Of a stretch of DNA of 10,757 nucleotides, positions 1 through 7,877 are shown piece by piece. Each line of letters opens with the position of its first letter. Position 1 is the first letter of the stretch. This DNA is from Gammaproteobacteria bacterium. Its GTDB lineage: Bacteria; Pseudomonadota; Gammaproteobacteria; Arenicellales; JAOTYS01. The stretch covers positions 1 to 10,757 of the forward strand of contig JAOTYS010000126.1 in assembly GCA_029861795.1 (NCBI GenBank), read 5' to 3'. Under the pieces are notes generated by a model. The model saw only the letters and a program-made list of their open reading frames with translations. It ran no database searches and was not told where the DNA came from. A program made the position numbers and the translations under genes.

Positions 1-8
1 GTGAAAAC

Positions 9-85
<77 letters not shown>

Positions 86-129
86 GGGTGTTGACATAAA
101 CGCTTCACCGTCCTTACCGAAGGCAGGCG

Positions 130-158
130 ACTATACGCCGTGCCCTAAGGACCGTCAA
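130..158 (-). promoter_or_regulatory. sigma70-type promoter of the tRNA-Pro gene, stringent-type discriminator
   Basis: On the minus strand a -35 element TTGACG (158 to 153) and a -10 element TATAGT (135 to 130) are separated by exactly 17 nt, close to the consensus for the housekeeping sigma factor. The bases after the -10 (CGCCTGCC) are GC-rich, which is typical of growth-rate and ppGpp-controlled stable-RNA promoters. Transcription would begin near 122-124, giving a leader of about 38 nt before the mature tRNA 5' end at 85, to be removed by RNase P. The elements are seen directly; stringent control is inferred. Confidence 0.8.
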
Positions 159-259
159 CGCGATTCAGGCGGGACGCAAACGCGCGCTACCCCTCACTAT
201 TAGAGAATTCAGAGTGCCTAAAAAGATAACGAAGACCCCATCCATGGAAATGCATCAGA

Positions 260-288
260 CTTGAAATTCTCAACAATACACCTATCTA
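260..288 (+). promoter_or_regulatory. sigma32-type heat-shock promoter of htpG
   Basis: CTTGAAA (260-266) matches the sigma32 -35 consensus fully. After a 13-nt spacer, ACCTATCTA (280-288) matches most of the CCCCATNTA -10 consensus. The spacing is in the range used by sigma32 promoters, and htpG is a classical sigma32 gene in E. coli. The start site would be near 295, leaving a leader of about 70 nt. The same bases could weakly serve sigma70 (TTGAAA, then TATCTA after 16 nt), so basal expression is possible. Confidence 0.7.
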
Positions 289-352
289 ATTGCACAGTTC
301 GTTGCATGGCCGAACCATAGGCGCGCCCAAATTTACAAAAGCCCAAACCTCC

Positions 353-359
353 AGGGGTG
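353..359 (+). promoter_or_regulatory. ribosome binding site that favours the second ATG of htpG
   Basis: AGGGGTG resembles the end of the anti-Shine-Dalgarno complement AAGGAGGTG. Two ATG codons follow in tandem, at 363 and 366. The gap is 3 nt to the first and 6 nt to the second, so the second is the better-spaced start. Confidence 0.55.
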
Positions 360-365
360 TAGATG

Positions 366-2282
366 ATGTCGAAGACCGCACAAACCGAGAAGTTCAACTT
401 TCAGACTGAAGTGCAGCAGTTGCTGCACCTGATGATCCACTCCCTGTACAGCCACAAGGAGATCTTCCTGCGTGAATTGATCTCCAACGCCTCGGATGCA
501 TGCGACCGGTTACGCTTCGATGCGCTCACCGACAATTCCCTGCTTGAGGACGACGCGGAGCTCAAGATAAGAATTAGCTTTGACAAAAAAGCACGCACCA
601 TAACTGTGTGGGACAACGGCATAGGCATGGGTCGTGACGAGGTCATTGACAACATCGGAACTATTGCACGCTCGGGCACCAAACAATTCGTGCAGGCGGC
701 GACCGGCAATGAAATGGATGACGCCAATCTAATCGGCCAGTTTGGCGTAGGTTTCTACTCCGTATTCATGGTTGCGGAACAGGTAACCCTCACTACCCGC
801 AGGGCTGGATTTGCGCCTGATGAGGCCGTGCGCTGGCAATCCGACGGCACGGGAGAGTACAGCATCGAAACGGTGGCAAAGCAGGATCGCGGTACTGAAA
901 TCGTGTTGCAGCTGCGCAAGGAGGAGAAAGAGTTCCTGGATGGATACAGGCTCCGAAGCATTGTGAGCAAATATTCAGATCACATCTCACTTCCCATCAA
1001 CATGCTGTCGGAACCCGACAAGGACAGCAAAAAGGAGCCAAACTGGGAGACTGTCAATAAGGGCTCTGCACTGTGGGCCCGTCCAAAAAAAGAGATCACC
1101 GAAGAGGAGTACAACACCTTTTTTACCACACTCAGCTATGACCCCAACCCTCCGTCTGCGATCATTCATAATCGCGTCGAAGGCAAACTCGAATATATCT
1201 CATTGTTCTTTATTCCAAGCACAGCCCCATTTGATCTTTGGGACAAAGATCGACTGCACGGCATAAAGCTCTACGTCAGACGCATCTTCATCATGGATGA
1301 CTCCAAACACCTGATGCCGGCCTATTTGCGATTCGTCAGAGGCATCGTGGATTCGGCAGATCTTCCCCTCAACGTATCGCGGGAATACCTGCAGCACAAT
1401 AAGGACATCGATAAAATCCGCTCCGGATCTGTTAAGAAGATACTCGCTGAACTTCGAAAGATTGCGAAAAACGACACAGACAAGTACGCAACGCTGTGGA
1501 GGGAATTTGGCAGAGTCATCAAAGAAGGGATAGTCGAGGACCCAGACAACAGGAAAACCCTTGCCGATCTCTTAAGATTCTCTTCAACCCATGATGATAG
1601 TGAAGGGCAATTGGTATCACTTGCGCAATACGTCAATCGCATGCCCGCGAAACAGAAGGCGATCTACTACATTACAGCGGAAACCCACACGGGAGCGAAG
1701 AGTTCACCGCATCTCGAAATATTTCGTAAACAAGCTGTCGAAGTGTTATTGCTAAGCGATCCCATAGACGAATGGCTGGTCACACACTTGACCGAGTATG
1801 AAGAAAAACCCCTCAAATCTGTAGCAAAGGGGGCCTTAGACCTCGACGAGCTCGACGCCGAGGAGATTCACAAGAATCAACAGAAAAAAGAGGGACAATT
1901 CAACGAATTGGTCAACAAGATCCAGGACGTACTCAAAGATAAGGTCAAAGAAGTGCGTCTCAGCACACGCCTCACTGATTCACCTGCGTGCCTTGTGGCC
2001 GACGAGCACGACATGGGCGGCAATCTGGAGCGTATACTCAAAGCAGTGGGGCAGAACATGCCGACGGCGAAACCCGTTTTGGAAATCAACGCTGACCATC
2101 CGCTAATCAACAAGCTACAGAACGACCGGGATCGGCTAGAGGACTGGGCCTTTGTCCTTTTCGATCAGGCCGCCTTGAGCGAGGGCGCACCGCTGAGCGA
2201 ACCCGCGGCCTATGTGCGTAGAATAAATAGTCTGCTGAGCGACACGTTACTAAAGAACGAGTCGATTATCATTACCCCTTGA
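366..2282 (+). CDS. htpG: HtpG, Hsp90-family molecular chaperone
   Basis: Cytosolic ATP-dependent homodimeric chaperone that helps late folding and refolding of clients, usually with DnaK. The length (638 aa from ATG 366, 639 from ATG 363) fits full-length bacterial Hsp90. Counting from 363, the N-terminal GHKL ATPase domain shows ELISNASDA (38-46, catalytic Glu38 and Mg-binding Asn42), DNGIGM (84-89, Asp84 contacts adenine) and GQFGVGFYS (125-133, the lid glycine motif). The middle domain has LNVSREYLQ around 336-344, whose Arg340 reaches the ATP gamma phosphate. The rest is the dimerisation domain, with the family's PVLEINADHPLI segment. A sigma32-type promoter lies upstream. It converges on the minus-strand nucleotidyltransferase gene and overlaps it by 11 bp. 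All key residues are present; no frameshift is seen. Confidence 0.98.
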   Translation: MSKTAQTEKFNFQTEVQQLLHLMIHSLYSHKEIFLRELISNASDACDRLRFDALTDNSLLEDDAELKIRISFDKKARTITVWDNGIGMGRDEVIDNIGTIARSGTKQFVQAATGNEMDDANLIGQFGVGFYSVFMVAEQVTLTTRRAGFAPDEAVRWQSDGTGEYSIETVAKQDRGTEIVLQLRKEEKEFLDGYRLRSIVSKYSDHISLPINMLSEPDKDSKKEPNWETVNKGSALWARPKKEITEEEYNTFFTTLSYDPNPPSAIIHNRVEGKLEYISLFFIPSTAPFDLWDKDRLHGIKLYVRRIFIMDDSKHLMPAYLRFVRGIVDSADLPLNVSREYLQHNKDIDKIRSGSVKKILAELRKIAKNDTDKYATLWREFGRVIKEGIVEDPDNRKTLADLLRFSSTHDDSEGQLVSLAQYVNRMPAKQKAIYYITAETHTGAKSSPHLEIFRKQAVEVLLLSDPIDEWLVTHLTEYEEKPLKSVAKGALDLDELDAEEIHKNQQKKEGQFNELVNKIQDVLKDKVKEVRLSTRLTDSPACLVADEHDMGGNLERILKAVGQNMPTAKPVLEINADHPLINKLQNDRDRLEDWAFVLFDQAALSEGAPLSEPAAYVRRINSLLSDTLLKNESIIITP

Positions 2283-3414
2283 CTGCGCTAAGGGCCTGCG
2301 CTGCACTCACGGATAGCACATCGCGAGCATCGCCCACCCAGTCTAGTTCTGCGTCGCCCGCGTGGGCTGGATTACCGTCTTTGTCCACACAATAGGGACC
2401 CAATACTACAGAGTCATCAACCCGACCTGCCGATCCAATGCGCGTGTATTCAAAGAGAATGCTACGCACGATGCGGGCACCGGATTGGACATGGCAGCCG
2501 TGACCTATCCAGGTTGGCCCCACGATATCGCAACCCGCCTCAATGCGTGAACCTGCCCCAATGTAGACGGGACCTTGAAGTCTTACCTGGCCCCAATCCA
2601 CTGAGACACCGAGACCGGTCCACACTCCTGGTCTCACTTCTTTACCGGGCATATCAAAGGTGTGGCTCTTTCCTAGCATGACGGTTTGATTGGCTTCCCA
2701 ATAGTCACTCAATCGACCAATGTCTATCCACTCAAAGGGCATGGATATCGCATTGAAAGGGAGCCCGCTCCGCAAGATCGCAGGGAACAATTGGCTTCCA
2801 ATATCATACTCGGTATCCGAAGGTATAAGATCCAGCACTTCGGGTTCGAAAATGTAGATGCCAGTGTTCGCCAGGTTGGACTGGGCTTGCTCAACAGACG
2901 GCTTTTCCTGGAACGACTCGATTTGACCGCTTTTATCGGCCACAACAATTCCGTAATTGGGTACACGGTCCCGCGGCACCTCCTTCGCCACCACGCTCGC
3001 CACCGCCCCACTCTGCCAGTGCTTTCGCACTGCGGCCGTCAAGTCTAAATCTATCAGGGCATCACCACAGGCAACCAGAAAAGTGTCGTCAAAGAATCCA
3101 CTAAACTCCTGAATACGCTTCAATCCCCCTGCGGAACCCACCGGCACACCAACGATCTTACCATCGTCTATATGCCCCTCAAACGAGTAACCAATCTCTA
3201 CTCCCCAGCGTCGACCATCTCCAAAGTATCCTTCTATCTTGTCCGGTAAGTGGCTGAGATTAATCATGATCTGATTGAATCCGTGGTGTGCGAGCTGCTC
3301 CACCAAATATTCCATCACCGGCTTGCCGAGAATCGGAATCATCGGTTTTGGTAATTCGTAGGTGAGCGGCCGAACCCGAGTGCCCTTGCCAGCCGCCAAT
3401 ATCATTGCCTTCAT
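2272..3414 (-). CDS. Mannose-1-phosphate guanylyltransferase / NDP-sugar pyrophosphorylase with beta-helix C-terminus
   Basis: Transfers a nucleotidyl group to a sugar 1-phosphate to give an NDP-sugar (GDP-mannose in the best-fitting relatives) for surface polysaccharide or glycosylation. The 380-aa protein has a Rossmann-like nucleotidyltransferase domain with LAAGKGTRVRPLT (6-18), PKPMIPI (22-28, Lys23 phosphate contact), GSAGGLK (93-99), CGDALIDLD (116-124, Asp118 metal ligand), FQEKP (168-172), NTGIYIFEP (183-191) and WIDIGRLSDYW (229-239). A short left-handed beta-helix follows from about 260 to 345. ATG 3414 has a strong GGAGGAG (3427 to 3421) 6 nt upstream. From memory the sequence, including the tail with YCVDKDG and LDW, resembles cyanobacterial GDP-mannose pyrophosphorylases more than E. 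coli ManC or RfbA; this was not computed. It lies 129 bp downstream of clpB on the same strand; a TATACT (3476 to 3471) could be a -10 but no -35 matches well. Sugar and nucleotide specificity remain unproven. Confidence 0.85.
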   Translation of the reverse strand: MKAMILAAGKGTRVRPLTYELPKPMIPILGKPVMEYLVEQLAHHGFNQIMINLSHLPDKIEGYFGDGRRWGVEIGYSFEGHIDDGKIVGVPVGSAGGLKRIQEFSGFFDDTFLVACGDALIDLDLTAAVRKHWQSGAVASVVAKEVPRDRVPNYGIVVADKSGQIESFQEKPSVEQAQSNLANTGIYIFEPEVLDLIPSDTEYDIGSQLFPAILRSGLPFNAISMPFEWIDIGRLSDYWEANQTVMLGKSHTFDMPGKEVRPGVWTGLGVSVDWGQVRLQGPVYIGAGSRIEAGCDIVGPTWIGHGCHVQSGARIVRSILFEYTRIGSAGRVDDSVVLGPYCVDKDGNPAHAGDAELDWVGDARDVLSVSAAQALSAVKG

Positions 3415-3543
3415 CGATTACTCCTCCACTCCATCTTTGTTACCCAGCTTCACGATACCTGCGCGTCCTTAGTATAGGTCAGTACCAAGGAATGCACCGG
3501 GCTTAGCCTTAGGCGGCCCCGGGCCTTATACCGAGTCTATGTG

Positions 3544-6150
3544 TTATGCCACGCGAACAGCGCTCTCCCCGCCCTTGGAAAAAGTGAATTCTTCGGCCTC
3601 TGTACCTACCTGAATCGTCTCCCCGGGGCCATACTCTCCAGCGAGAATCCTTTGCGCAAGCGGATTCTCGATGAGCGTCTGAATCGCGCGCTTGAGTGGG
3701 CGCGCTCCATATACTGGGTCAAAACCGACCTCGGCGAGTTTATCCAGGGCTCGCTCCGAAAGTACCAAATCCATGTCTCTGGCCTGCAAACGAGTACGCA
3801 GATATTGCACTTGAATCTCCGCGATGCGACGCAGTTGTTCTTGCTCGAGTGGGTGAAATACCACAATCTCGTCTACGCGATTTATGAACTCAGGTCGGAA
3901 ATGCGTGCCTACGATCTCCATCACCGCGGACTTCATTTTGCTATAGTTTTCCTCTCCCGCAAGCTCCTGGATCACGTTGGAACCAAGATTTGAAGTCATA
4001 ATGACCACTGTATTGCGAAAATCTACTGTTCGCCCCTGACCGTCGGTCAACCGTCCGTCGTCCAGTACCTGCAGCAGCACGTTAAAGATGTCCGTGTGCG
4101 CCTTCTCTACCTCATCCATCAAGATAACCGAGTAAGGTTTGCGCCTTACCGCTTCGGTCAAATAACCTCCTTCCTCATAACCCACATAGCCTGGCGGGGC
4201 GCCAATGAGCCGCGCCACCGAGTGCTTCTCCATGAATTCCGACATATCAATGCGAACCATGGCATCTTCTGAATCGAACAAGAACGCTGCTAAGGCTTTG
4301 CAAAGCTCGGTCTTACCTACACCGGTAGGTCCCAAGAACAGGAACGATCCGTACGGTCGATTGGGGTCAGACAGACCCGCCCGCGATCTGCGAATGGCGT
4401 CTGCTACCGCATTGACGGACTCATCTTGCCCAATTACACGTTTGTGGAGCTCGTCTTCCATGCGCAAGAGTTTTTCCCGTTCTCCTTCGAGCATCTTGGC
4501 GACTGGGATACCAGTCCACTTGGAGACCACTTCAGCGATTTCCTCCTCGGTTACGCTGTTACGGGCCAGAGTGGTTTGTTGGGTGTCGGTGCCGGCGCCG
4601 CTCGCCATATCTAACTGCTTCTCTAGCTCGGGGATGCGGCCATACTGCAATTCCGACATCCGTGCCAGATCGCCGGCGCGGCGCGCAGTCTCCATCTCTA
4701 GACGTGCACGATCGAGTGCTTCTTTAACATGCTGCGTGCCTTGCAGCGCGGCTTTTTCTGCCTTCCAAACTTCTTCTAATTCTGAATATTCACGCTCCAG
4801 CTTTGCGATCTGTTGCTGTAAATCCTCCAATCGCTTTTTCGAGGCTTCGTCTGCCTCCTTGTTCAGCGCTTCGCGTTCGATTTTGAGCTGAATCAGACGT
4901 CTGTCCAGTTTATCGAGGGGTTCAGGCTTAGAATCGATTTCCATACGGATTCGACTCGCCGCTTCGTCGACCAGATCAATCGCCTTGTCCGGCATTTGCC
5001 GGTCTGTGATATAACGATGGGAAAGCGTCGCTGCCGCAACAATGGCGGGATCAGTGATGTCGACGCCATGATGTACTTCGTACTTCTCCTTTAGACCACG
5101 CAATATTGCGATGGTATCCTCCACAGTGGGCTCGTCAATCAGTACCTTCTGAAAACGACGTTCTAGCGCCGCATCTTTCTCCACGTGCTTGCGATACTCA
5201 TCCAGAGTAGTGGCGCCAATACAGTGCAACTCTCCACGAGCCAATGCAGGCTTCAACATATTTCCAGCGTCCATAGCGCCTTCTGCTTTCCCCGCCCCGA
5301 CCATGGTATGTAACTCGTCTATAAACAAAATGATCTGCCCTTCTTGCTTACTCAGATCGTTAAGTACGGCCTTGAGACGCTCCTCGAACTCGCCGCGGAA
5401 CTTGGCGCCGGCAATCAATCCCCCCATGTCGAGAGATAGCAGACGTTTACCTTTTAACCCCTCTGGAATCTCTCCGTTGACAATGCGTTGCGCCAAACCC
5501 TCTGCAATGGCGGTCTTACCGACACCCGATTCTCCGATCAACACCGGATTATTCTTAGTGCGGCGCTGCAACACTTGAATCGTTCTACGAATTTCGTCGT
5601 CACGGCCAATCACCGGATCGAGCTTCCCCTGTTCCGCACGTTCGGTGACATCGATGGTGTATTTTTCCAACGCCTGGCGCTGTTCTTCCGCGTTGGGATC
5701 ATCGATCTTTTGCCCACCCCGCATATTCTCAATGGCCTTTTCGATGGATCCCTTGGCAACACCGGCTTTGCGCAGCAAATCCCCCACCACACCCTTATCC
5801 TCCAACGCGGCCAATAAGAACAATTCACTTGAGATGTAATCGTCCTGCCGCTTCTGTGCCAGCTTGTCCGTCAAGTTTAGCAGCCGACCCAAATCGTTGG
5901 AGATGTGAACATCGCCCTGCTCACCTGACACCTGGGGAAGACGATCCAAGGCCTCGCCGAGCTGTGAGCGCAGTAAATTGACCTTAGCATCGGCCTGGGT
6001 CAATAGGTGGCGAACGCTGCCCCCTTCCTGGTCGAGCAGTGCGATCATCAGGTGCAATGGCTCGATAAACTGGTTGTCACGGCCTAGCGCAAGGCTTTGA
6101 GCATCGGCCAGAGCGAGCTGAAACTTTGATGTCAATTTGTCCATCCGCAT
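3544..6150 (-). CDS. clpB: ClpB, Hsp100 AAA+ protein disaggregase
   Basis: Hexameric ATPase that threads proteins out of aggregates together with DnaK/DnaJ/GrpE in the cytosol. From ATG 6150 it has 868 aa, near the E. coli length. The N-terminal Clp repeat domain spans about 1-145. AAA1 has Walker [10 protein letters not shown] (206-214), Walker B ILFIDE (274-279) and pore loop GAKFRGEFE (248-256, Phe251 where E. coli has Tyr). The coiled-coil middle domain spans about 408-525. AAA2 has Walker [10 protein letters not shown] (607-615), Walker B VILMDE (675-680), pore loop GYVGYEEGG (654-662), finger region RPEFINR (752-758) and sensor-2 GARPLKR (815-821). The long M domain separates ClpB from ClpA and ClpC. 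GGGAGG (6165 to 6160) lies 9 nt before ATG 6150; an in-frame TTG at 6156 is too close to it and ATG 6144 is further away. A sigma32-type promoter lies upstream. No clear terminator follows the stop. Confidence 0.98.
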   Translation of the reverse strand: MRMDKLTSKFQLALADAQSLALGRDNQFIEPLHLMIALLDQEGGSVRHLLTQADAKVNLLRSQLGEALDRLPQVSGEQGDVHISNDLGRLLNLTDKLAQKRQDDYISSELFLLAALEDKGVVGDLLRKAGVAKGSIEKAIENMRGGQKIDDPNAEEQRQALEKYTIDVTERAEQGKLDPVIGRDDEIRRTIQVLQRRTKNNPVLIGESGVGKTAIAEGLAQRIVNGEIPEGLKGKRLLSLDMGGLIAGAKFRGEFEERLKAVLNDLSKQEGQIILFIDELHTMVGAGKAEGAMDAGNMLKPALARGELHCIGATTLDEYRKHVEKDAALERRFQKVLIDEPTVEDTIAILRGLKEKYEVHHGVDITDPAIVAAATLSHRYITDRQMPDKAIDLVDEAASRIRMEIDSKPEPLDKLDRRLIQLKIEREALNKEADEASKKRLEDLQQQIAKLEREYSELEEVWKAEKAALQGTQHVKEALDRARLEMETARRAGDLARMSELQYGRIPELEKQLDMASGAGTDTQQTTLARNSVTEEEIAEVVSKWTGIPVAKMLEGEREKLLRMEDELHKRVIGQDESVNAVADAIRRSRAGLSDPNRPYGSFLFLGPTGVGKTELCKALAAFLFDSEDAMVRIDMSEFMEKHSVARLIGAPPGYVGYEEGGYLTEAVRRKPYSVILMDEVEKAHTDIFNVLLQVLDDGRLTDGQGRTVDFRNTVVIMTSNLGSNVIQELAGEENYSKMKSAVMEIVGTHFRPEFINRVDEIVVFHPLEQEQLRRIAEIQVQYLRTRLQARDMDLVLSERALDKLAEVGFDPVYGARPLKRAIQTLIENPLAQRILAGEYGPGETIQVGTEAEEFTFSKGGESAVRVA

Positions 6151-6159
6151 GATCAAAGA

Positions 6160-6165
6160 CCTCCC
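6160..6165 (-). promoter_or_regulatory. ribosome binding site fixing the clpB start at 6150
   Basis: GGGAGG on the minus strand is a strong Shine-Dalgarno sequence. The gap to ATG 6150 is 9 nt. It would be 3 nt to the upstream in-frame TTG 6156 and 15 nt to ATG 6144, so 6150 is the best start. It also gives the N-terminus [10 protein letters not shown], which matches the E. coli ClpB start MRLDRLTNKF as I recall it. Confidence 0.75.
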
Positions 6166-6189
6166 TAAATGTGCATGCCTACGTCTAAA

Positions 6190-6218
6190 TAAGTGGGGTT
6201 CGAATACCGGGAATCAAG
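6190..6218 (-). promoter_or_regulatory. sigma32-type heat-shock promoter of clpB
   Basis: Minus strand: CTTGATT (6218 to 6212) resembles the sigma32 -35 consensus CTTGAAA. After exactly 13 nt, CCCCACTTA (6198 to 6190) matches CCCCATNTA at all but one defined position. Transcription would start near 6183, leaving a leader of about 33 nt with the Shine-Dalgarno site just before clpB. clpB is a classical sigma32 gene in E. coli, and the spacer has the same length as in the htpG promoter of this window. Confidence 0.75.
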
Positions 6219-6252
6219 CTTTGCGCAGATTTCGGGAAAAGTACACCATGAC

Positions 6253-6281
6253 CATAAACAAGCTGAATTGACCGATGTCAA
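6253..6281 (-). promoter_or_regulatory. possible weak sigma70 promoter upstream of clpB
   Basis: Minus strand: a perfect TTGACA (6281 to 6276) is followed after 17 nt by TTTATG (6258 to 6253), a poor -10 that matches 3 of 6 bases. It lies upstream of the heat-shock promoter and could give basal clpB expression. The -35 lies inside a 7-bp inverted repeat (6271-6296). The weak -10 keeps confidence low. Confidence 0.25.
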
Positions 6282-6296
6282 CCCCACAGCATCGGT
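6271..6296. repeat. inverted repeat between the transporter gene and clpB
   Basis: ACCGATG (6271-6277) and CATCGGT (6290-6296) form a perfect 7-bp inverted repeat with a 12-nt loop. It lies 25 bp beyond the stop of the transporter gene on the minus strand, so it could end that transcript, but no T tract follows on that strand. An operator role over the TTGACA at 6281-6276 is equally possible. Confidence 0.45.
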
Positions 6297-6320
6297 GGGC
6301 ATGGCCACAAACGATCACCT

Positions 6321-7649
6321 CTATCTTGCTGCCGTGCTATGGGCTGTTGCCTGCGCCCTATGCTCATCCACACGCCACAGCATGATCAGACCAATGACAA
6401 AGAAAACGAGGGTAGATACGATGGCAACTCGATGATTGCCCCCGGAGATATAAACGATAGCGCCGTAGCATAATGGTCCCACTATGGCAGCCAGTTTCAC
6501 CGCCAGACCCCACAGGCCAAAGATTTCAGCAGACTGGGCAGGTGGTGCAAATTGGCCGATAAGGGCCCGGCCAGCAGATTGACTGGACCCTAGTGCAACG
6601 CCGACAAGATTGGCTGCCACCCAGAAGCTGAAGCGTCCCTGCGCGAAGTACGCCACAACCACAGCTGCGATCCAGATCACAAGCGTGAGTTTCAGTGTGC
6701 GCAAAGAACCCACGCGATCCTGGACGTATCCAAATATCAACGCGCCTGTGGCTGCAGTGATATTGACCACCAATATCATTGCCAGAATATCTTTGGTGTT
6801 GAATCCCATGGCTTCTTGTGCGTACACAGCGGCGAGAATAATCACCGTGTGGATGCCGCTGGTGTACACCGCCAACGCAGCAAGAAACCGAAACAAATCA
6901 GTGAAGCGAGCGGCATCACGGCAGGTTGACACGACGTTTCGCAACGCCGTCACGATTGTGATGTAGTAGGGGGCCGGAGAAAACTGTGTCGATTGAGGAA
7001 CGGCACGTTCACGCAACCACAAAAAAGTGGGTAACGAAGCCAGCGCAAAGGCCAGCGCCGTAATACACATCGTCACTGGTACGTATTGAGTAGCGATGTG
7101 ACCGGATTGCTGGGCCCAGCTCACGTAGATCAAACACAGTCCGAGAACCAGCATTCCTCCAACATACCCCAAGCCCCAACCATAACCTGAGACGCGACCC
7201 ATCTCGTGGGGTGGCGCAAGTTCAGTCAGGAAAGCGGCAATTAGATTCTCGCCGCTCGCAAACATAATAGTGGCGAGAATCACTAATACTGATGCGAGTA
7301 GTACTTCGCCCGACCCAACGGTCGCGAGCAGTGCAGTACACACCACACAGCCTGAAGTTGTGATCACTAACAGTCTCTTTTTGTTCGCCCTCCTGTCAGC
7401 GATAGCACCAAGCACCGGCGCGCTAAACAGAACGACTGCATTCGCCACAGCGAGCACCAAACTCCACAAAAAAGTCCCCGTACCCGACCGATAACCGCTG
7501 TCCACTCCAGCCACCACCGCAACAAAGTAGGTATTGAATACGGCTGTCAGCACCACTGTCGTATAACCCGAGTTGGCGAAGTCGTACATCGCCCAGGCGA
7601 ACAGCTCCCGCTTGGGTGCGAGGGTCAGAGTGTTGGGATTGGACGCCAC
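6321..7649 (-). CDS. MFS transporter, UMF1 family (Atg22-like permease)
   Basis: Predicted inner-membrane transporter of 442 aa with about 12 hydrophobic segments from residue 27 to 425. Family marks are WAMYDFANSGY (19-29), the opening signature of UMF1/Atg22-like permeases; GAIADRRANKKR (81-92), the MFS motif-A loop after TM2; SGYGWGLGYVGG (154-165); and SAGRALIGQFAPP (358-370) with EIFGLWGLAVKLAAIVGP (375-392) near the C-terminus. The substrate of bacterial UMF1 members is generally unknown; yeast Atg22 exports amino acids from the vacuole, which does not prove the same here. The start is a GTG at 7649 with no clear Shine-Dalgarno; no ATG occurs before residue 21, already inside the signature, so GTG is the likeliest start. 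A weak promoter (TTGAGC at 7718 to 7713, 19 nt, TATAGT at 7693 to 7688) lies upstream. It follows the arsR-type gene on the same strand at 228 bp; regulation by it is possible but unproven. Confidence 0.88.
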   Translation of the reverse strand: MASNPNTLTLAPKRELFAWAMYDFANSGYTTVVLTAVFNTYFVAVVAGVDSGYRSGTGTFLWSLVLAVANAVVLFSAPVLGAIADRRANKKRLLVITTSGCVVCTALLATVGSGEVLLASVLVILATIMFASGENLIAAFLTELAPPHEMGRVSGYGWGLGYVGGMLVLGLCLIYVSWAQQSGHIATQYVPVTMCITALAFALASLPTFLWLRERAVPQSTQFSPAPYYITIVTALRNVVSTCRDAARFTDLFRFLAALAVYTSGIHTVIILAAVYAQEAMGFNTKDILAMILVVNITAATGALIFGYVQDRVGSLRTLKLTLVIWIAAVVVAYFAQGRFSFWVAANLVGVALGSSQSAGRALIGQFAPPAQSAEIFGLWGLAVKLAAIVGPLCYGAIVYISGGNHRVAIVSTLVFFVIGLIMLWRVDEHRAQATAHSTAAR

Positions 7650-7687
7650 TGCGCTGGAATTCGGACTGGTGGCGAGCTCACAGGAGA

Positions 7688-7801
7688 ACTATAAAAAGCG
7701 CCCCAGCAACGGGCTCAAAGCGGTGCTCTAGCTCGACCCCTGCTCACCGGGCCTTTGCCCTAAGTTTTGACAAGGCCCAGCTCCGGTGGAGCTGTCAGGG
7801 C
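7688..7801. other. structured spacer with overlapping inverted repeats, possible leader or small RNA
   Basis: This gene-free stretch lies between the arsR-type gene and the transporter gene. CAGCTCC (7778-7784) and GGAGCTG (7788-7794) form a perfect 7-bp hairpin with a GGT loop. GGGCCTT (7749-7755) and AAGGCCC (7772-7778) form a second perfect 7-bp stem next to it. CTCACCGG (7743-7750) can pair with CCGGTGGAG (7783-7791) with one bulge, and GCCCT (7757-7761) with AGGGC (7797-7801), so several folds exclude one another. That pattern is typical of attenuators and other regulatory leaders, but I recognise no known riboswitch class. No convincing protein is encoded: the open frame at 7616-7870 on the plus strand is rich in Arg, Ser and Trp and resembles nothing I know. 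Confidence 0.4.
7693..7715 (-). terminator. terminator-like hairpin just upstream of the transporter gene
   Basis: On the minus strand GCCC (7714 to 7711) pairs with GGGC (7703 to 7700) around a 7-nt loop. After GC the strand runs into TTTTT (7697 to 7693). The stem is only 4 bp, so termination would be partial at most. It ends 43 nt before the GTG start of the transporter, a position that would suit attenuation. Confidence 0.3.
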
Positions 7802-7814
7802 GTTTTGGTTTGGC

Positions 7815-7844
7815 AAAAAAACGCACTTACCATGAGGCTTGTGC
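7815..7844 (-). terminator. probable intrinsic terminator of the arsR-type gene
   Basis: Minus strand: GCAC (7844 to 7841) pairs with GTGC (7826 to 7823), with an inner GCC/GGT helix separated by a symmetric AA/TT-type internal loop. A run of seven T (7821 to 7815) follows directly. It begins 33 nt after the stop codon of the regulator gene. The T tract is strong but the stem is short and imperfect. Confidence 0.45.
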
Positions 7845-7877
7845 AGAGTGGTGTCGTGGACTTCGGTTGAGGACTTT

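Noticed and set aside
91..119. Plus-strand promoter starting with the perfect TTGACA at 91-96
   Set aside because: No acceptable -10 lies 16-18 nt downstream, and it is 270 bp from htpG, which has a better promoter at 260-288.
2686..3048. 120-codon open frame on the plus strand
   Set aside because: Antisense to the catalytic core of the nucleotidyltransferase gene, with no ribosome binding site or recognisable domain.
3484..3535. clpB terminator in the GC-rich stretch after the stop
   Set aside because: Short GGC/GCC repeats can form small stems, but none exceeds about 4-5 bp cleanly and no T tract follows on the minus strand.
4205..4891. 228-codon open frame on the plus strand
   Set aside because: It lies wholly antisense to the conserved clpB M domain and AAA2, is very rich in Ser and Arg, and matches no family I know; it is a shadow of clpB codon use.
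7616..7870. 84-codon open frame on the plus strand across the structured spacer
   Set aside because: Composition rich in Arg, Ser and Trp, overlap with the start of the transporter gene, and hairpins inside the frame argue for non-coding sequence.
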